Assembly (NCBI GenBank): GCA_030613745.1
Contig: JAUWLK010000014.1
Location: forward strand, 1 to 21,228
Length of the DNA stretch: 21,228 nt
Origin: Flavobacteriaceae bacterium
GTDB taxonomy: Bacteria; Bacteroidota; Bacteroidia; Flavobacteriales; Flavobacteriaceae
Direction: 5' to 3'
Shown: piece after piece, positions 1 through 8,145 of the stretch
Position numbering within the stretch: position 1 is the stretch's first letter
Layout: each line of letters starts with the position of its first letter
Notes under the pieces: generated by a model
What the model was told of the DNA's origin: nothing
Databases searched by the model: none
What the model saw: only the letters and a program-made list of their open reading frames with translations
Made by a program: the position numbers and the translations under genes

Positions 1-2472
1 ACTTTCAGCGAACATATAAAAGCTCTTACCAAACAAACAGCCCTATATGGTATGGGAGTTGATATCGCAGATTTTAATAATGATCAGTTACTAGATATTA
101 TACAAATGGATATGACACCTGGAGATAATCGTAGATCAAAAGCCAATATGGCAAGTATGAATTCCGGATTATTCTGGGGAACGGTTAATGCTGGATTTGG
201 ATACCAATACATGCAAAATATTCTTAGTTTGAATAATGGCTTTATAGTGAATGACTCTTTACCTGAATTCAGCAATATTTCACGATTAGCTGGTGTGCCT
301 ACTACAGATTGGAGCTGGGGACCTTTATTTGCAGATTTAGATAATGATGGCTGGAAAGATATTTTTATTTCAAACGGTACACGTAGAGAAATTAATAATA
401 AAGATTTTTTTAATGCGCTAAAAAAACAAAAGCTATCGAAAGACAGTCTACTAGCTGCAACTCTAGCTATACCCTCTGAAAAAATAGATAATTTTGTTTT
501 TAAAAATAATGGTGACCTTACTTTTGATAAGGTAAATGAAGAATGGGGTATTGTTTATAAAGGGTTTTCTAATGGGTGTGTTTATGTAGATTTAGATAAC
601 GATGGAGATTTGGAAATTGTATTAAATAATGTGGATGATTTTGCAACTGTTTTTGAAAACACCAGTTCAAACAAGAACAATCATTTAACTCTAAGGTTTA
701 ACGGACCCGATAAAAATAAATTTGGATTAGGTGTCAAAGTTACACTAACTGCAGATAATTTAACACAATATCAGGAAATGACTTTAACGAGAGGATTTCA
801 GTCTTCAGTTGCTCCTCAATTACATTTTGGTTTAGGAAAAACAGAAAAAGTTGATCATCTTAAAATAGTTTGGCCAGATAGAAAAGTACAAATACTCACA
901 AATATTGATAATAATCAATTTTTACAAATTGATTATTCAAAAGCTATTAAACAAACCAATGAAAATGAAACCAAACAATTAGCTAAAATATTTTTAACAG
1001 AAAAAGATTCCTCGATTGCAGTAAAACACAAGCATGTTGAAAATTTTCATGATGATTTTATAAAAGAAATTCTTTTACCTCATAGTACTTCAAGGTTTGG
1101 ACCTGGTTTAGCAGTTGGAGATTTAAATGGAGATGGACTAGATGACTTTATTATAGGAGGAGCATCTCAAAATCAAACAGGTGTTTATTATCAAACTTTA
1201 AATGGTTTTGAAAAACAAGAATTTAAAGATATAGCAAAAGATAGTGGTTTTGAAGATTTAGGATGCCTTATTTTTGATGCTGATGCTGATGGAGACAATG
1301 ATATTTACATGGTTAGTGGTGGTAGCGAATTTGATTTTAAGTCTGATATGTTACAAGACCGTCTTTATATTAATGATGGAAAAGGAAACTTTATCAAATC
1401 ATTAACAGCTTTACCAGAGATGATCACAAGTGGTTCAAGAGTTTACAATATTGATTTTGATAATGATGGAGATATAGATTTATTTGTTGGTGGTAGGCTA
1501 ATTCCTGAAAATTATCCATTACCAGCCAATAGTTATATCTTAGAAAATGTTAGTACAAAAGGAAATCCAAAATTTATTGATGTTACAAAAAAAGTTGCAT
1601 CTGATTTAGAAGAAATTGGAATGGTAACAAGTGCTAGCATAACAGATTTTGATAAAGATGGATGGATGGACTTGATTATTGTAGGTGAATGGATGCCAAT
1701 TACTATTTTTAAAAATAATCATGGTTCTTTTGAAAATATAACTATCGAATTGAACTTAGAAGATACTACATCGTGGTGGTGGAGTGTTAAAGAAGGAGAT
1801 TTTGATAAAGATGGAGATATAGATTTTATTGTTGGAAACCTTGGTCTTAATTATAAATATAAGGCTAATGATGATGAAACTTTTGATGTTTATTTTAATG
1901 ATTTTGATAAAAATAAATCCAATGATATTGTTCTCAGTTATTTTAATGATGGTACAAAATACCCGGTAAGAGGGAGACAATGTTCTTCAGATCAAATACC
2001 TGCGATAAAAAATAAATTTAAAGATTATGAATCTTTCTCTGTAGCAACCTTAGAAGATGTTTATACAGAAAATGATTTGGAAAAATCACTTCATTATCAA
2101 GTTAAATCTTTTGCCAGTATCTATCTTGAAAATAAAGATGGTGAATTTATTATCCATCAATTACCAAATCCTGCGCAATTATCAAGTATTAATCAAATTA
2201 TTGTAAAAGATTTTGATAATGATTCGCATTTGGATTTTGTAATTGCTGGTAATTTACATAGTTCAGAAGTTGAAACACCTAGAAATGATGCTAGCAATGG
2301 ATTGTTTATGAAAGGTGATGGAAAAGGAAATTTCAAACCAATTGAAGGACACAAAAGCGGGCTATTTGCCACTGGAGATGTAAAAGATCTAGCGATAATA
2401 AAAATAGGTAATATTGAGTATATAATTGTTGCAAAAAATAGTGACTATATGCAATTTATAAAAATTAATTAA
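1..2472 (+). CDS. FG-GAP/VCBS repeat protein with ASPIC/UnbV domain (5' end outside window)
   Basis: The reading frame is open to the left edge, so the gene starts before the window. The methionine at 52 lies inside a repeat motif (GMGVDIADFNND) and is not a plausible start. Calcium-binding-type FG-GAP motifs recur along the protein: DLDNDGWKDIF, DLDNDGDLEIV, DLNGDGLDDFI, DFDNDGDIDLF, DFDKDGWMDLI, DFDKDGDIDFI. An ASPIC/UnbV domain follows the second group (about codons 220-320 of the visible part: NHLTLRFNG, then GFQSSVAPQLHFGLG, then VDHLKIVWPD). This is the CRTAC1-like architecture common in Bacteroidota surface or periplasmic proteins, often near SusC/SusD loci. By family it should fold as beta-propeller blades and bind polymers or proteins, but the substrate cannot be read from sequence. 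Related proteins are usually longer than the 823 codons seen, so a sizeable N-terminal part with the signal peptide is missing. Confidence 0.9.
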   Translation, partial: TFSEHIKALTKQTALYGMGVDIADFNNDQLLDIIQMDMTPGDNRRSKANMASMNSGLFWGTVNAGFGYQYMQNILSLNNGFIVNDSLPEFSNISRLAGVPTTDWSWGPLFADLDNDGWKDIFISNGTRREINNKDFFNALKKQKLSKDSLLAATLAIPSEKIDNFVFKNNGDLTFDKVNEEWGIVYKGFSNGCVYVDLDNDGDLEIVLNNVDDFATVFENTSSNKNNHLTLRFNGPDKNKFGLGVKVTLTADNLTQYQEMTLTRGFQSSVAPQLHFGLGKTEKVDHLKIVWPDRKVQILTNIDNNQFLQIDYSKAIKQTNENETKQLAKIFLTEKDSSIAVKHKHVENFHDDFIKEILLPHSTSRFGPGLAVGDLNGDGLDDFIIGGASQNQTGVYYQTLNGFEKQEFKDIAKDSGFEDLGCLIFDADADGDNDIYMVSGGSEFDFKSDMLQDRLYINDGKGNFIKSLTALPEMITSGSRVYNIDFDNDGDIDLFVGGRLIPENYPLPANSYILENVSTKGNPKFIDVTKKVASDLEEIGMVTSASITDFDKDGWMDLIIVGEWMPITIFKNNHGSFENITIELNLEDTTSWWWSVKEGDFDKDGDIDFIVGNLGLNYKYKANDDETFDVYFNDFDKNKSNDIVLSYFNDGTKYPVRGRQCSSDQIPAIKNKFKDYESFSVATLEDVYTENDLEKSLHYQVKSFASIYLENKDGEFIIHQLPNPAQLSSINQIIVKDFDNDSHLDFVIAGNLHSSEVETPRNDASNGLFMKGDGKGNFKPIEGHKSGLFATGDVKDLAIIKIGNIEYIIVAKNSDYMQFIKIN

Positions 2473-2499
2473 AAGTTAGTTTTTACTCGGAGTACTTTT

Positions 2500-2960
2500 T
2501 AAATAAATAACCAACCAATAATCATAACAATAGTAATTCCTGTTATACCTTGAAAAAAAGCAGAAATTGTTTGGCTTTTTAATTCATTTTTTTGCAACAT
2601 TTTCATATGATTTTCTACATTATTATTAAGTTGCTTTGGTTTCTTGGTGTAGGTTTTTCTGACAAGCCATTTTTTAAATTACAGTTCAGATATTCATCAG
2701 GATTTTTTTTCAGGAGATTAAGATGGTAAGTGAAAAATTTCAATTTTCAATCGATTTTCTTCTATCCATTTTTAACTACCTTACTGTGATGAGCCCTTAA
2801 ATTATCGAGTATTAAAACGTTTTTCCATACTCTTTTTTCCTTTTGTGGATAAACCTTCCGTGTTGATTATTGTTTCTCACACCTGTTTCATCTCCCCAAT
2901 GTATTTCTGCGCACACTTGTTTAGCCTTTATCTTTATTGCAGGATATTTTGCTAACTATT
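2500..2960 (-). mobile_element. Decayed IS630-family transposase remnant
   Basis: No open frame survives, but translating the minus strand in short pieces gives an IS630/DDE pattern in order. The pieces are YPAIKIKAKQ then AEIHWGDETGVR (about 2950-2880; first catalytic Asp region), VLILDNLRAHHSKVV (about 2818-2770; second Asp region), and NPDEYLN (about 2700-2680; third acidic residue). A basic tail follows. The fragments lie in different frames and are broken by stops. The stretch between the first and second motifs is much too short, so there is an internal deletion as well as frameshifts. The N-terminal helix-turn-helix part is missing. No terminal inverted repeats were recognised. The element is dead. 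Its right end lies about 50 bp from the promoter repeat that precedes the ahpD-like/ftsH cassette. This accounts for most of the 640-bp gap between flanking genes. Confidence 0.8.
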
Positions 2961-3013
2961 GGTTTGTTAATCTATAAAAAATAGTATAAATCACTCGTTT
3001 ATCTAATTTTTTT

Positions 3014-3113
3014 GATTATCTTTAAGAGAAGTATTAGAACATAAGTACTTGATATAGATTTGAATAGATAACTCATTTTTAATAAGATGATGAAATCACA
3101 TCAAATATTTTTA
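3014..3113 (+). repeat. Direct repeat copy A (mla promoter and start-codon region)
   Basis: This segment aligns without gaps to 5511-5610 at an offset of 2497 bp. I count 76 of 90 identical positions from 3014 to 3103, with similarity fading after that. It includes a stretch identical over GATATAGATTTGAATAG that holds a TANNTTTG promoter motif, and a further identical block ending in AATAAGATGAT at the start codon. Copy B is the natural upstream region of mlaE. Copy A lies in front of the ahpD-like gene, so the two copies bracket a 2.4-kb cassette. Confidence 0.88.
3055..3062 (+). promoter_or_regulatory. Flavobacterial -7 element TAGATTTG in repeat copy A
   Basis: TAGATTTG matches the flavobacterial -7 consensus TANNTTTG exactly. 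It lies 24 nt before the first ATG (3087), a leader length usual for this group. The -33 position has TAT rather than TTG. It is presumed to drive the ahpD-like/ftsH pair. It is the duplicate of the motif at 5552. Confidence 0.5.
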
Positions 3114-3119
3114 AGATGA
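3087..3119 (+). CDS. Possible 10-residue leader peptide, remnant of a duplicated mlaE start
   Basis: The frame reads MMKSHQIFLR and then TGA. It occupies the position of the mlaE start codon in repeat copy A; copy B reads MIKLLQISDK. Its stop overlaps the ATG of the ahpD-like gene (ATGA at 3116-3119), so ribosomes finishing here could re-initiate on that gene. It could equally be an untranslated relic. Confidence 0.3.
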   Translation: MMKSHQIFLR

Positions 3120-3517
3120 TAATGAAAATAGATGAATTTAATCGTTTAAACTTCCAGATCATGATAAAAGACCATTCCAAACGTTATAACAACTTAGCAA
3201 AATTAATAAGGCAATTAGAATCTAGGATTCCTTCTACAATGGGTAGTTTTAAGGATCTCCGAGAGGCAAGTACTTTTGAGGGTGCACTCTCCTCCAAGAC
3301 CAAAAAACTTATGGCATTAGGTATTGCCATCACTGTAAGGTGTGATGGATGCATTGCTTTTCATGTACACGATGTACTTATATCAGGGGCTTCTTCTGAA
3401 GAAATTATTGAGACGATTGAGGTAGCAATACTTATGGGTGGACAGCCAGCTGTTATTTATGGCTGCGAGGCTTTAGAAGCTTTAAATCAATTTATAGTTT
3501 TAGAGAAAAATGGATAA
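3116..3517 (+). CDS. AhpD/carboxymuconolactone decarboxylase-like thiol protein
   Basis: This 133-residue protein is the length of a single-domain carboxymuconolactone decarboxylase/AhpD-like alkylhydroperoxidase. The diagnostic segment is RCDGCIAFHVHD, giving C76-x-x-C79-x-x-x-H83, the redox pair and histidine of AhpD. A family-typical C-terminal part follows (GASSEEIIETIEVAILMGG, then YGCEALEALNQF). By family it would reduce peroxides or other oxidants using a partner thiol donor in the cytoplasm, but the exact substrate is not readable. Oddly, residue 64, twelve before C76, is Lys, where AhpD has its proton-relay Glu (E118 to C130 in the M. tuberculosis enzyme). That may mean altered chemistry. 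ATG at 3122 is an alternative start. The gene overlaps ftsH by 8 nt, so the two are very probably co-translated. Confidence 0.85.
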   Translation: MIMKIDEFNRLNFQIMIKDHSKRYNNLAKLIRQLESRIPSTMGSFKDLREASTFEGALSSKTKKLMALGIAITVRCDGCIAFHVHDVLISGASSEEIIETIEVAILMGGQPAVIYGCEALEALNQFIVLEKNG

Positions 3518-5471
3518 TGAATTAAAGAAAAATATGAAAAATAATATGTCGGAAGGGAATAAACCAAAGACACCATTTAAGGGTTACAAACCCAGTTGGT
3601 CATATTTTCTCTTTCTTTTTCTAATATTTTTTTTAATATCCTTAGCGTCTATTTTCAAAACTAAGGAGATTAGTTGGTTAGAATTTGAGCGGAACATGTT
3701 GAGCCAGCACGATGTTGAAAAGATTGTTGTTATTAATAAGGAAATTGCTGAAATTTATATTAAATCAGAAAGGTTATCAGATACTAAATATAAAGAAATT
3801 TCAGAAGGCTTATTTGGCTCTAATACAGGCCCACACTATGCTCTTAATATTGGGTCTATAGAAAGCTTTGAGAATAAACTAGAATTGGTACAACAAGATT
3901 TTTCTCCAGAGGAAAAAATTGAAATCAGATATTTAAACCGTACAAATTGGATAACTACCCTCTTTTGGTTGCTTCCAGTTGGGCTTCTGTTTTTATTTTG
4001 GATTGTAATGTTTAGGGGTATAGGCAAGGTGGGTAAAGGAGGTATGGGTAGTTCTATATTCAATTTTGGGAAGTCAACTGCAAAACTAATAAGCAAGGAT
4101 GTTAAAAGTTCTATTACATTTAATGATGTTGCGGGTTTAAAAGAAGCTAAAGTTGAGGTAAAAGAGATTATTGATTTTCTTAACAACCCCGAAACCTACA
4201 CCAAACTTGGAGCAAAAATTCCAAAAGGAGTCATGCTTGTAGGTCCTCCCGGTACGGGTAAAACATTGATGGCGAGAGCTGTTGCAGGGGAAGCCAAAGT
4301 TCCTTTCTTTTCCTTATCGGGATCAGAATTTGTAGAAATGTTTGTTGGGGTTGGAGCTTCACGTGTAAGAGATCTTTTTAAACAAGCTAAGGAAAAAGCT
4401 CCAAGTATTATTTTCATTGATGAAATAGATGCTATCGGTCGATCTCGTAGTAAAGTAAATTCGTTTCAGGCAAATGATGAAAGAGAAAATACCTTAAATC
4501 AGTTGTTGGCAGAATTAGACGGATTTGGCACCAATACAGGAGTTATTGTACTTGCTGCTACCAATAGAGCTGATATTCTCGACAAAGCTTTATTACGTCC
4601 CGGCAGATTCGATCGTCATATATATTTAGAATTACCTAATAAACAAGAGCGTGAAGAAATATTTGGCGTACATATGAGGCCTTTGAAAATGTCTGATGAT
4701 GTGGATGTGAAAATTCTTGCATCTTTAAGTCCTGGATTTTCTGGAGCTGATATTGCGAACATTTGTAATGAAGCTGCATTGATTGCTGCACGTAAAAAAA
4801 AGAAAAATATAGAACAGGTAGATTTTATGCAGGCAAGAGATAGGGTTGTAGGAGGATTAGAAAGAAAAAGTAAAATAATTTCTCCTAAAGAAAAGAAGAT
4901 TATAGCCCATCATGAAGCTGGTCATGCTGTTGCAAGCTGGTATTTTAAAAATGTTGACCCTTTGGTTAAGGTATCTATTATTCCAAGAGGGAAATCTTTA
5001 GGTGCAGCCTGGTATCTCCCTGAAGAGCATCAAATTATAACCAAGTCAAAATTTATAGATCAGATTTGTGCATTATTGGGAGGGCGTGCAGCTGAAGAGT
5101 TAATTTTCAATGAAGTTTCAACTGGTGCTTTGGATGACTTGGAAAAAGTTACCAAGCAGGCTTATAATATGGTTGCATACTATGGATTGGATGAAGAAAT
5201 AGGTCCAATGAGTTTTTATGATTCTACAGGCGAGAATGAACGCTTATTTGGGAAGCCTTATAGTGAAAATATGGCAAAACTTATTGATAAGGAAGTTCAT
5301 GATCTGATAACCACATCTTACCAAAGAACCAAGAAATTGTTATTAAAACATAGAGTTGAGTTAGAAAAGTTAGCACAACTCTTATTAAAAAAAGAAGTGG
5401 TTTATAAAGATGACCTGGAAAAGATTTTGGGAAAAAGGAATTTAGAATTTTTGATGGAGAATAATGATTAA
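3510..5471 (+). CDS. ftsH: ATP-dependent zinc metalloprotease FtsH
   Basis: This is a complete 653-residue FtsH, a membrane-anchored AAA+ protease that degrades damaged or short-lived membrane and cytoplasmic proteins as a hexamer. Transmembrane segments lie near residues 31-49 and 149-168, flanking the extracytoplasmic domain. They are followed by a Gly-rich linker, Walker A GPPGTGKT (245-252), Walker B IIFIDEID (300-307), the second region of homology (ATNRADILDKALLRPGRFDR), the zinc site HEAGH (468-472), and the downstream acidic ligand region GALDDLEK. Its start overlaps the ahpD-like gene by 8 nt, making a bicistronic unit. That neighbourhood, the promoter repeats on both sides and the adjacent transposase relic suggest an accessory FtsH acquired as a cassette rather than the housekeeping copy. 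This is an inference: the rest of the genome is not visible. Confidence 0.93.
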   Translation: MDNELKKNMKNNMSEGNKPKTPFKGYKPSWSYFLFLFLIFFLISLASIFKTKEISWLEFERNMLSQHDVEKIVVINKEIAEIYIKSERLSDTKYKEISEGLFGSNTGPHYALNIGSIESFENKLELVQQDFSPEEKIEIRYLNRTNWITTLFWLLPVGLLFLFWIVMFRGIGKVGKGGMGSSIFNFGKSTAKLISKDVKSSITFNDVAGLKEAKVEVKEIIDFLNNPETYTKLGAKIPKGVMLVGPPGTGKTLMARAVAGEAKVPFFSLSGSEFVEMFVGVGASRVRDLFKQAKEKAPSIIFIDEIDAIGRSRSKVNSFQANDERENTLNQLLAELDGFGTNTGVIVLAATNRADILDKALLRPGRFDRHIYLELPNKQEREEIFGVHMRPLKMSDDVDVKILASLSPGFSGADIANICNEAALIAARKKKKNIEQVDFMQARDRVVGGLERKSKIISPKEKKIIAHHEAGHAVASWYFKNVDPLVKVSIIPRGKSLGAAWYLPEEHQIITKSKFIDQICALLGGRAAEELIFNEVSTGALDDLEKVTKQAYNMVAYYGLDEEIGPMSFYDSTGENERLFGKPYSENMAKLIDKEVHDLITTSYQRTKKLLLKHRVELEKLAQLLLKKEVVYKDDLEKILGKRNLEFLMENND

Positions 5472-5510
5472 TCTAATTCTTAACAATTTTTTTAAAAAAT
5501 GTAAAATTTT

Positions 5511-5610
5511 GATTATCTTTAGGATAAGTTTTAAATCATAAGTATCTGATATAGATTTGAATAGAAAGCTCATTTTTAATAAGATGATAAAATTATTACA
5601 AATATCTGAT
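5511..5610 (+). repeat. Direct repeat copy B (native mlaE upstream region)
   Basis: Partner of 3014-3113, offset 2497 bp. It contains the mla promoter motif and runs through the first codons of mlaE, where the frame continues intact. It is therefore taken as the ancestral copy. Confidence 0.88.
5552..5559 (+). promoter_or_regulatory. Flavobacterial -7 element TAGATTTG upstream of mlaE
   Basis: An exact match to TANNTTTG, 24 nt before the chosen mlaE ATG at 5584. The -33 box is poor (TTT at 5529-5531, spacer 20 nt). If this is the mla promoter, the TTG at 5557 cannot be the translation start because it lies inside the promoter motif. Confidence 0.5.
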
Positions 5611-6366
5611 AAGATCAAATCCTTTTTTATTGAAATAGGCGAACTATCCTATTTTGCAGGTCAGTTTTTTAAAGAAGCTTTTTCAAAACCTTTTGAATTT
5701 AAAGAATTATTAAGACAATGCTATAGCGTAGGTAATCGCTCATTGTTATTGGTTGCTGTTACAGGTTTTATTTTAGGGTTGGTATTTACACTTCAATCAA
5801 GACCTACTTTAATGGAGTTTGGTGCAGTATCTTGGATGCCTTCAATGGTTAGTATTTCTATTGTTCGAGAAATAGGTCCGGTAATGATTGCACTAATTTG
5901 TGCCGGTAGAGTAAGTTCAGGAATTGGTGCTGAGTTAGGCTCAATGCGAGTTACAGAACAAATAGATGCAATGGAAGTTTCGGGAACTAACCCATTTAAA
6001 TATTTGGTTGTTACTCGAATTATGGCAACAACTTTGATACTACCCTTACTTATTATTTTTGGAGATGCAATTGCATTGTTTGGTTCTGCTATTGTAGAAA
6101 ATTTAAAAGGAGATGTCTCATTTCAACTTTATTTTAATCAAGTTTTTGATGCATTGGAATTTTCAGATATTATTCCTGCTACTATAAAAACATTTTTTTT
6201 CGGATTTGCAATTGGCTTAGTTGGAACTTTCAAAGGTTATAATTGTAAAAAAGGTACCGTTGGAGTTGGTGAGGCTTCTAACTCTGCTGTTGTATATACC
6301 TCAATGTTATTATTTATAATTGATTTTATAGCTGTATTTATTACTGATATATTTTATGAAATTTAG
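5584..6366 (+). CDS. mlaE: MCE/Mla-type ABC transporter permease (MlaE)
   Basis: This is the inner-membrane permease of a phospholipid or lipid MCE transport system, 260 residues from ATG 5584. I reject the nine-codon-longer TTG start at 5557 because it overlaps the -7 promoter motif. Hydrophobic spans are visible at LLLVAVTGFILGLVF, the REIGPVMIALICAGR region, TTLILPLLIIFGDAIALF, TFFFGFAIGLVG and the C-terminal LLFIIDFIAVFIT. The hallmark MlaE motif EQIDAMEVSGTNPFKYLVVTR, through which the permease contacts the ATPase, is intact. The gene is followed after 2 nt by the ATPase and then by an MCE protein, the standard flavobacterial EFD order. No mlaB or mlaC homologue is present here. Confidence 0.92.
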   Translation: MIKLLQISDKIKSFFIEIGELSYFAGQFFKEAFSKPFEFKELLRQCYSVGNRSLLLVAVTGFILGLVFTLQSRPTLMEFGAVSWMPSMVSISIVREIGPVMIALICAGRVSSGIGAELGSMRVTEQIDAMEVSGTNPFKYLVVTRIMATTLILPLLIIFGDAIALFGSAIVENLKGDVSFQLYFNQVFDALEFSDIIPATIKTFFFGFAIGLVGTFKGYNCKKGTVGVGEASNSAVVYTSMLLFIIDFIAVFITDIFYEI

Positions 6367-6368
6367 AA

Positions 6369-7109
6369 ATGGAAAACATTAAAAACATAGAACCTATTTT
6401 AAAGATAAAAGATCTAAGAAAAAGTTTTGGTGAAAACCATGTTCTTAATGGCTTTACAATGGAGTTGTTTGAAGGTGAAAATTTAGTGATAATGGGTAAA
6501 TCTGGTTCTGGAAAATCTGTAATGATAAAATGTTTAGTTGGATTAATGCAACATGATAGCGGTATCATTGAAATTATGGGTAATGATATTACTAAACTAA
6601 AACAGAAAGAATTAAATAGTTTACGGACTAAAATCGGTTTCCTTTTTCAAGGAAGTGCACTTTATGATTCAATGACTGTACGTGAAAATTTAGAATTTCC
6701 ACTACGAAAACATAAGAAAACAATTGAGGAAACAAAAGTATTAGTAGTTGAAGCATTAGAAAGTGTAGGGCTTTCTGACGCAATAAATTTAATGCCTGCT
6801 GAACTTTCAGGAGGTATGAAAAGAAGAGTAGCACTTGCAAGAGCTTTAATTCTTCAACCTAAAATTATTATCTATGATGAACCCACAACAGGTCTTGATC
6901 CAATTACTGCAAAAGAAATTTTACATTTAATGGAAAATGTACAGCAAAAGTATGGAACTTCATCACTTATTATTACTCATGATGTTGATTGTGCCAGAGT
7001 AATTGCAGATAGAATGATTTTATTGATCGATGGAGTAAATTATGCAGAAGGTACTTTTAAAGAAATATCATCTGCTGATGATATAAAGATTCAAGAATTT
7101 TTTAAATAG
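6369..7109 (+). CDS. mlaF: MCE/Mla-type ABC transporter ATP-binding protein (MlaF)
   Basis: This 246-residue ABC ATPase energises the MlaE permease. The motifs are complete and in order: Walker A GKSGSGKS, Q-loop in FLFQGSAL, signature LSGGMKRR, Walker B IIIYDEPTTGLDP, and the switch histidine in IITHD. The signature followed by KRR and the neighbouring MlaE and MCE genes identify it as MlaF rather than a generic importer ATPase. It starts 2 nt after mlaE stops and ends 6 nt before mlaD, so translation is probably coupled. Confidence 0.93.
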   Translation: MENIKNIEPILKIKDLRKSFGENHVLNGFTMELFEGENLVIMGKSGSGKSVMIKCLVGLMQHDSGIIEIMGNDITKLKQKELNSLRTKIGFLFQGSALYDSMTVRENLEFPLRKHKKTIEETKVLVVEALESVGLSDAINLMPAELSGGMKRRVALARALILQPKIIIYDEPTTGLDPITAKEILHLMENVQQKYGTSSLIITHDVDCARVIADRMILLIDGVNYAEGTFKEISSADDIKIQEFFK

Positions 7110-7115
7110 AAGGTT

Positions 7116-8102
7116 ATGAAAAAATCAAATACACAAAAACTCAATCTTGGCATATTTGTTATTATAAGTACAATTGTTTTAGTATTAGCACTTTATTTTA
7201 TTGGAAATAAACAAAATCTTTTTGGCAAAACTTTTAGAATAAGTTCAGTTTTTAATAATGTTAATGGTTTACAATTGGGTAATAATGTGCGTTACTCAGG
7301 GATTAATGTAGGAACAGTTAAAAATATTGTTATGATAAATGATACTACTATTTGTGTTAATATGGTTATTGAAGATAAAATTCTAATACATTTAAAAAAG
7401 AATGCAGTGGCTACTATCGGTTCTGATGGTTTGGTAGGAAGTATGATTATTAATATTATTCCGGCCAGAGGTTTTTCAAGTCCGTTAATACCAGGTGATA
7501 CAATTAAATCGTTTAGCAAGATTTCTACCAATGACATGCTTACCACTTTAAACACGACAAATGAGAATATTGCAATATTAATTGCCGATTTATTAAAAAT
7601 CACAACCAATATTAGGGAAGGCAGAGGTACTCTAGGTATGTTAATTAATGATTCTGTTATGGCTTCAAATTTGAAGCAAACTATTTTATATTTAAAAAGA
7701 ACCAGTATAAGTGCTTCAAAAACAATTAACGAATTAAATGGAATAATTTCATCTGTTAATTATGATGAAAGTTTAGCGGCTGTAATATTAAGTGATTCTA
7801 TTTCAGCAAATAAAGTGAGATCGGTCATCACCAATTTAGAAAAATCAAGTATTGAAATTGATTCTGTAATTACCAATTTAAACGATGTGGTTTTAGATTT
7901 TAAAAATGGTGAAGGAATATTAAATTATATCGTAAATGATACTATACTTGTAAAAGATATTGATGAAACGATGAAGAACATTAAGGAAGGAAGCATTCTT
8001 TTAAATGAAGATTTAGAAGCTCTTAAGCATAGCTTTCTTTTAAGAGGGTATTTTAAAAAATTAGAAAAAGAAAAGCGCAAAGAAGAAAAAAGAAAGAAGT
8101 GA
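7116..8102 (+). CDS. mlaD: MCE-domain lipid-binding protein (MlaD-like)
   Basis: This 328-residue protein has one N-terminal membrane anchor (about residues 10-27, LGIFVIISTIVLVLALYFIG). One MCE domain follows (about 37-120; VFNNVNGLQLGNNVRYSGI, then TIGSDGLVGSMIINI), then a long, probably helical C-terminal region and a Lys/Glu-rich tail. By family it forms a periplasmic ring on MlaE that passes lipids between the inner and outer membranes. It is longer than E. coli MlaD, as usual in Bacteroidota, where the C-terminal helices extend the channel. It is the last gene of mlaEFD. Confidence 0.92.
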   Translation: MKKSNTQKLNLGIFVIISTIVLVLALYFIGNKQNLFGKTFRISSVFNNVNGLQLGNNVRYSGINVGTVKNIVMINDTTICVNMVIEDKILIHLKKNAVATIGSDGLVGSMIINIIPARGFSSPLIPGDTIKSFSKISTNDMLTTLNTTNENIAILIADLLKITTNIREGRGTLGMLINDSVMASNLKQTILYLKRTSISASKTINELNGIISSVNYDESLAAVILSDSISANKVRSVITNLEKSSIEIDSVITNLNDVVLDFKNGEGILNYIVNDTILVKDIDETMKNIKEGSILLNEDLEALKHSFLLRGYFKKLEKEKRKEEKRKK

Positions 8103-8123
8103 ATCAATAAAACCAATTTTTGA

Positions 8124-8135
8124 TGATGACAATCA
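8124..8135. promoter_or_regulatory. FNR-type palindrome, distal site of left pair
   Basis: TGAT-GACA-ATCA, extended by one pair on each side to a perfect 14-bp dyad ATGATGACAATCAT. It matches the TGAT-N4-ATCA core of FNR boxes. Its centre is 22 bp upstream of the next site, two helical turns, placing both on the same DNA face. Confidence 0.6.
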
Positions 8136-8145
8136 TGTTTTTTAT

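Noticed and set aside
52..54. ATG at 52 as the true start of the first gene
   Set aside because: The frame is open to base 1 and the codon sits within a conserved FG-GAP motif.
1756..1980. Antisense ORF within the FG-GAP gene
   Set aside because: Shadow of the repeat-rich coding strand; low-complexity Ile/Lys translation with no family features.
5472..5510. ATTTTTTTAAAAAAT palindrome as an ftsH terminator
   Set aside because: A/T-only self-complementary stretch without a proper stem-loop or distinct U-tract.
5557..5583. TTG start giving MlaE nine extra residues
   Set aside because: It lies inside the TAGATTTG promoter motif; ATG 5584 fits a normal leader length and the MlaE N-terminus.
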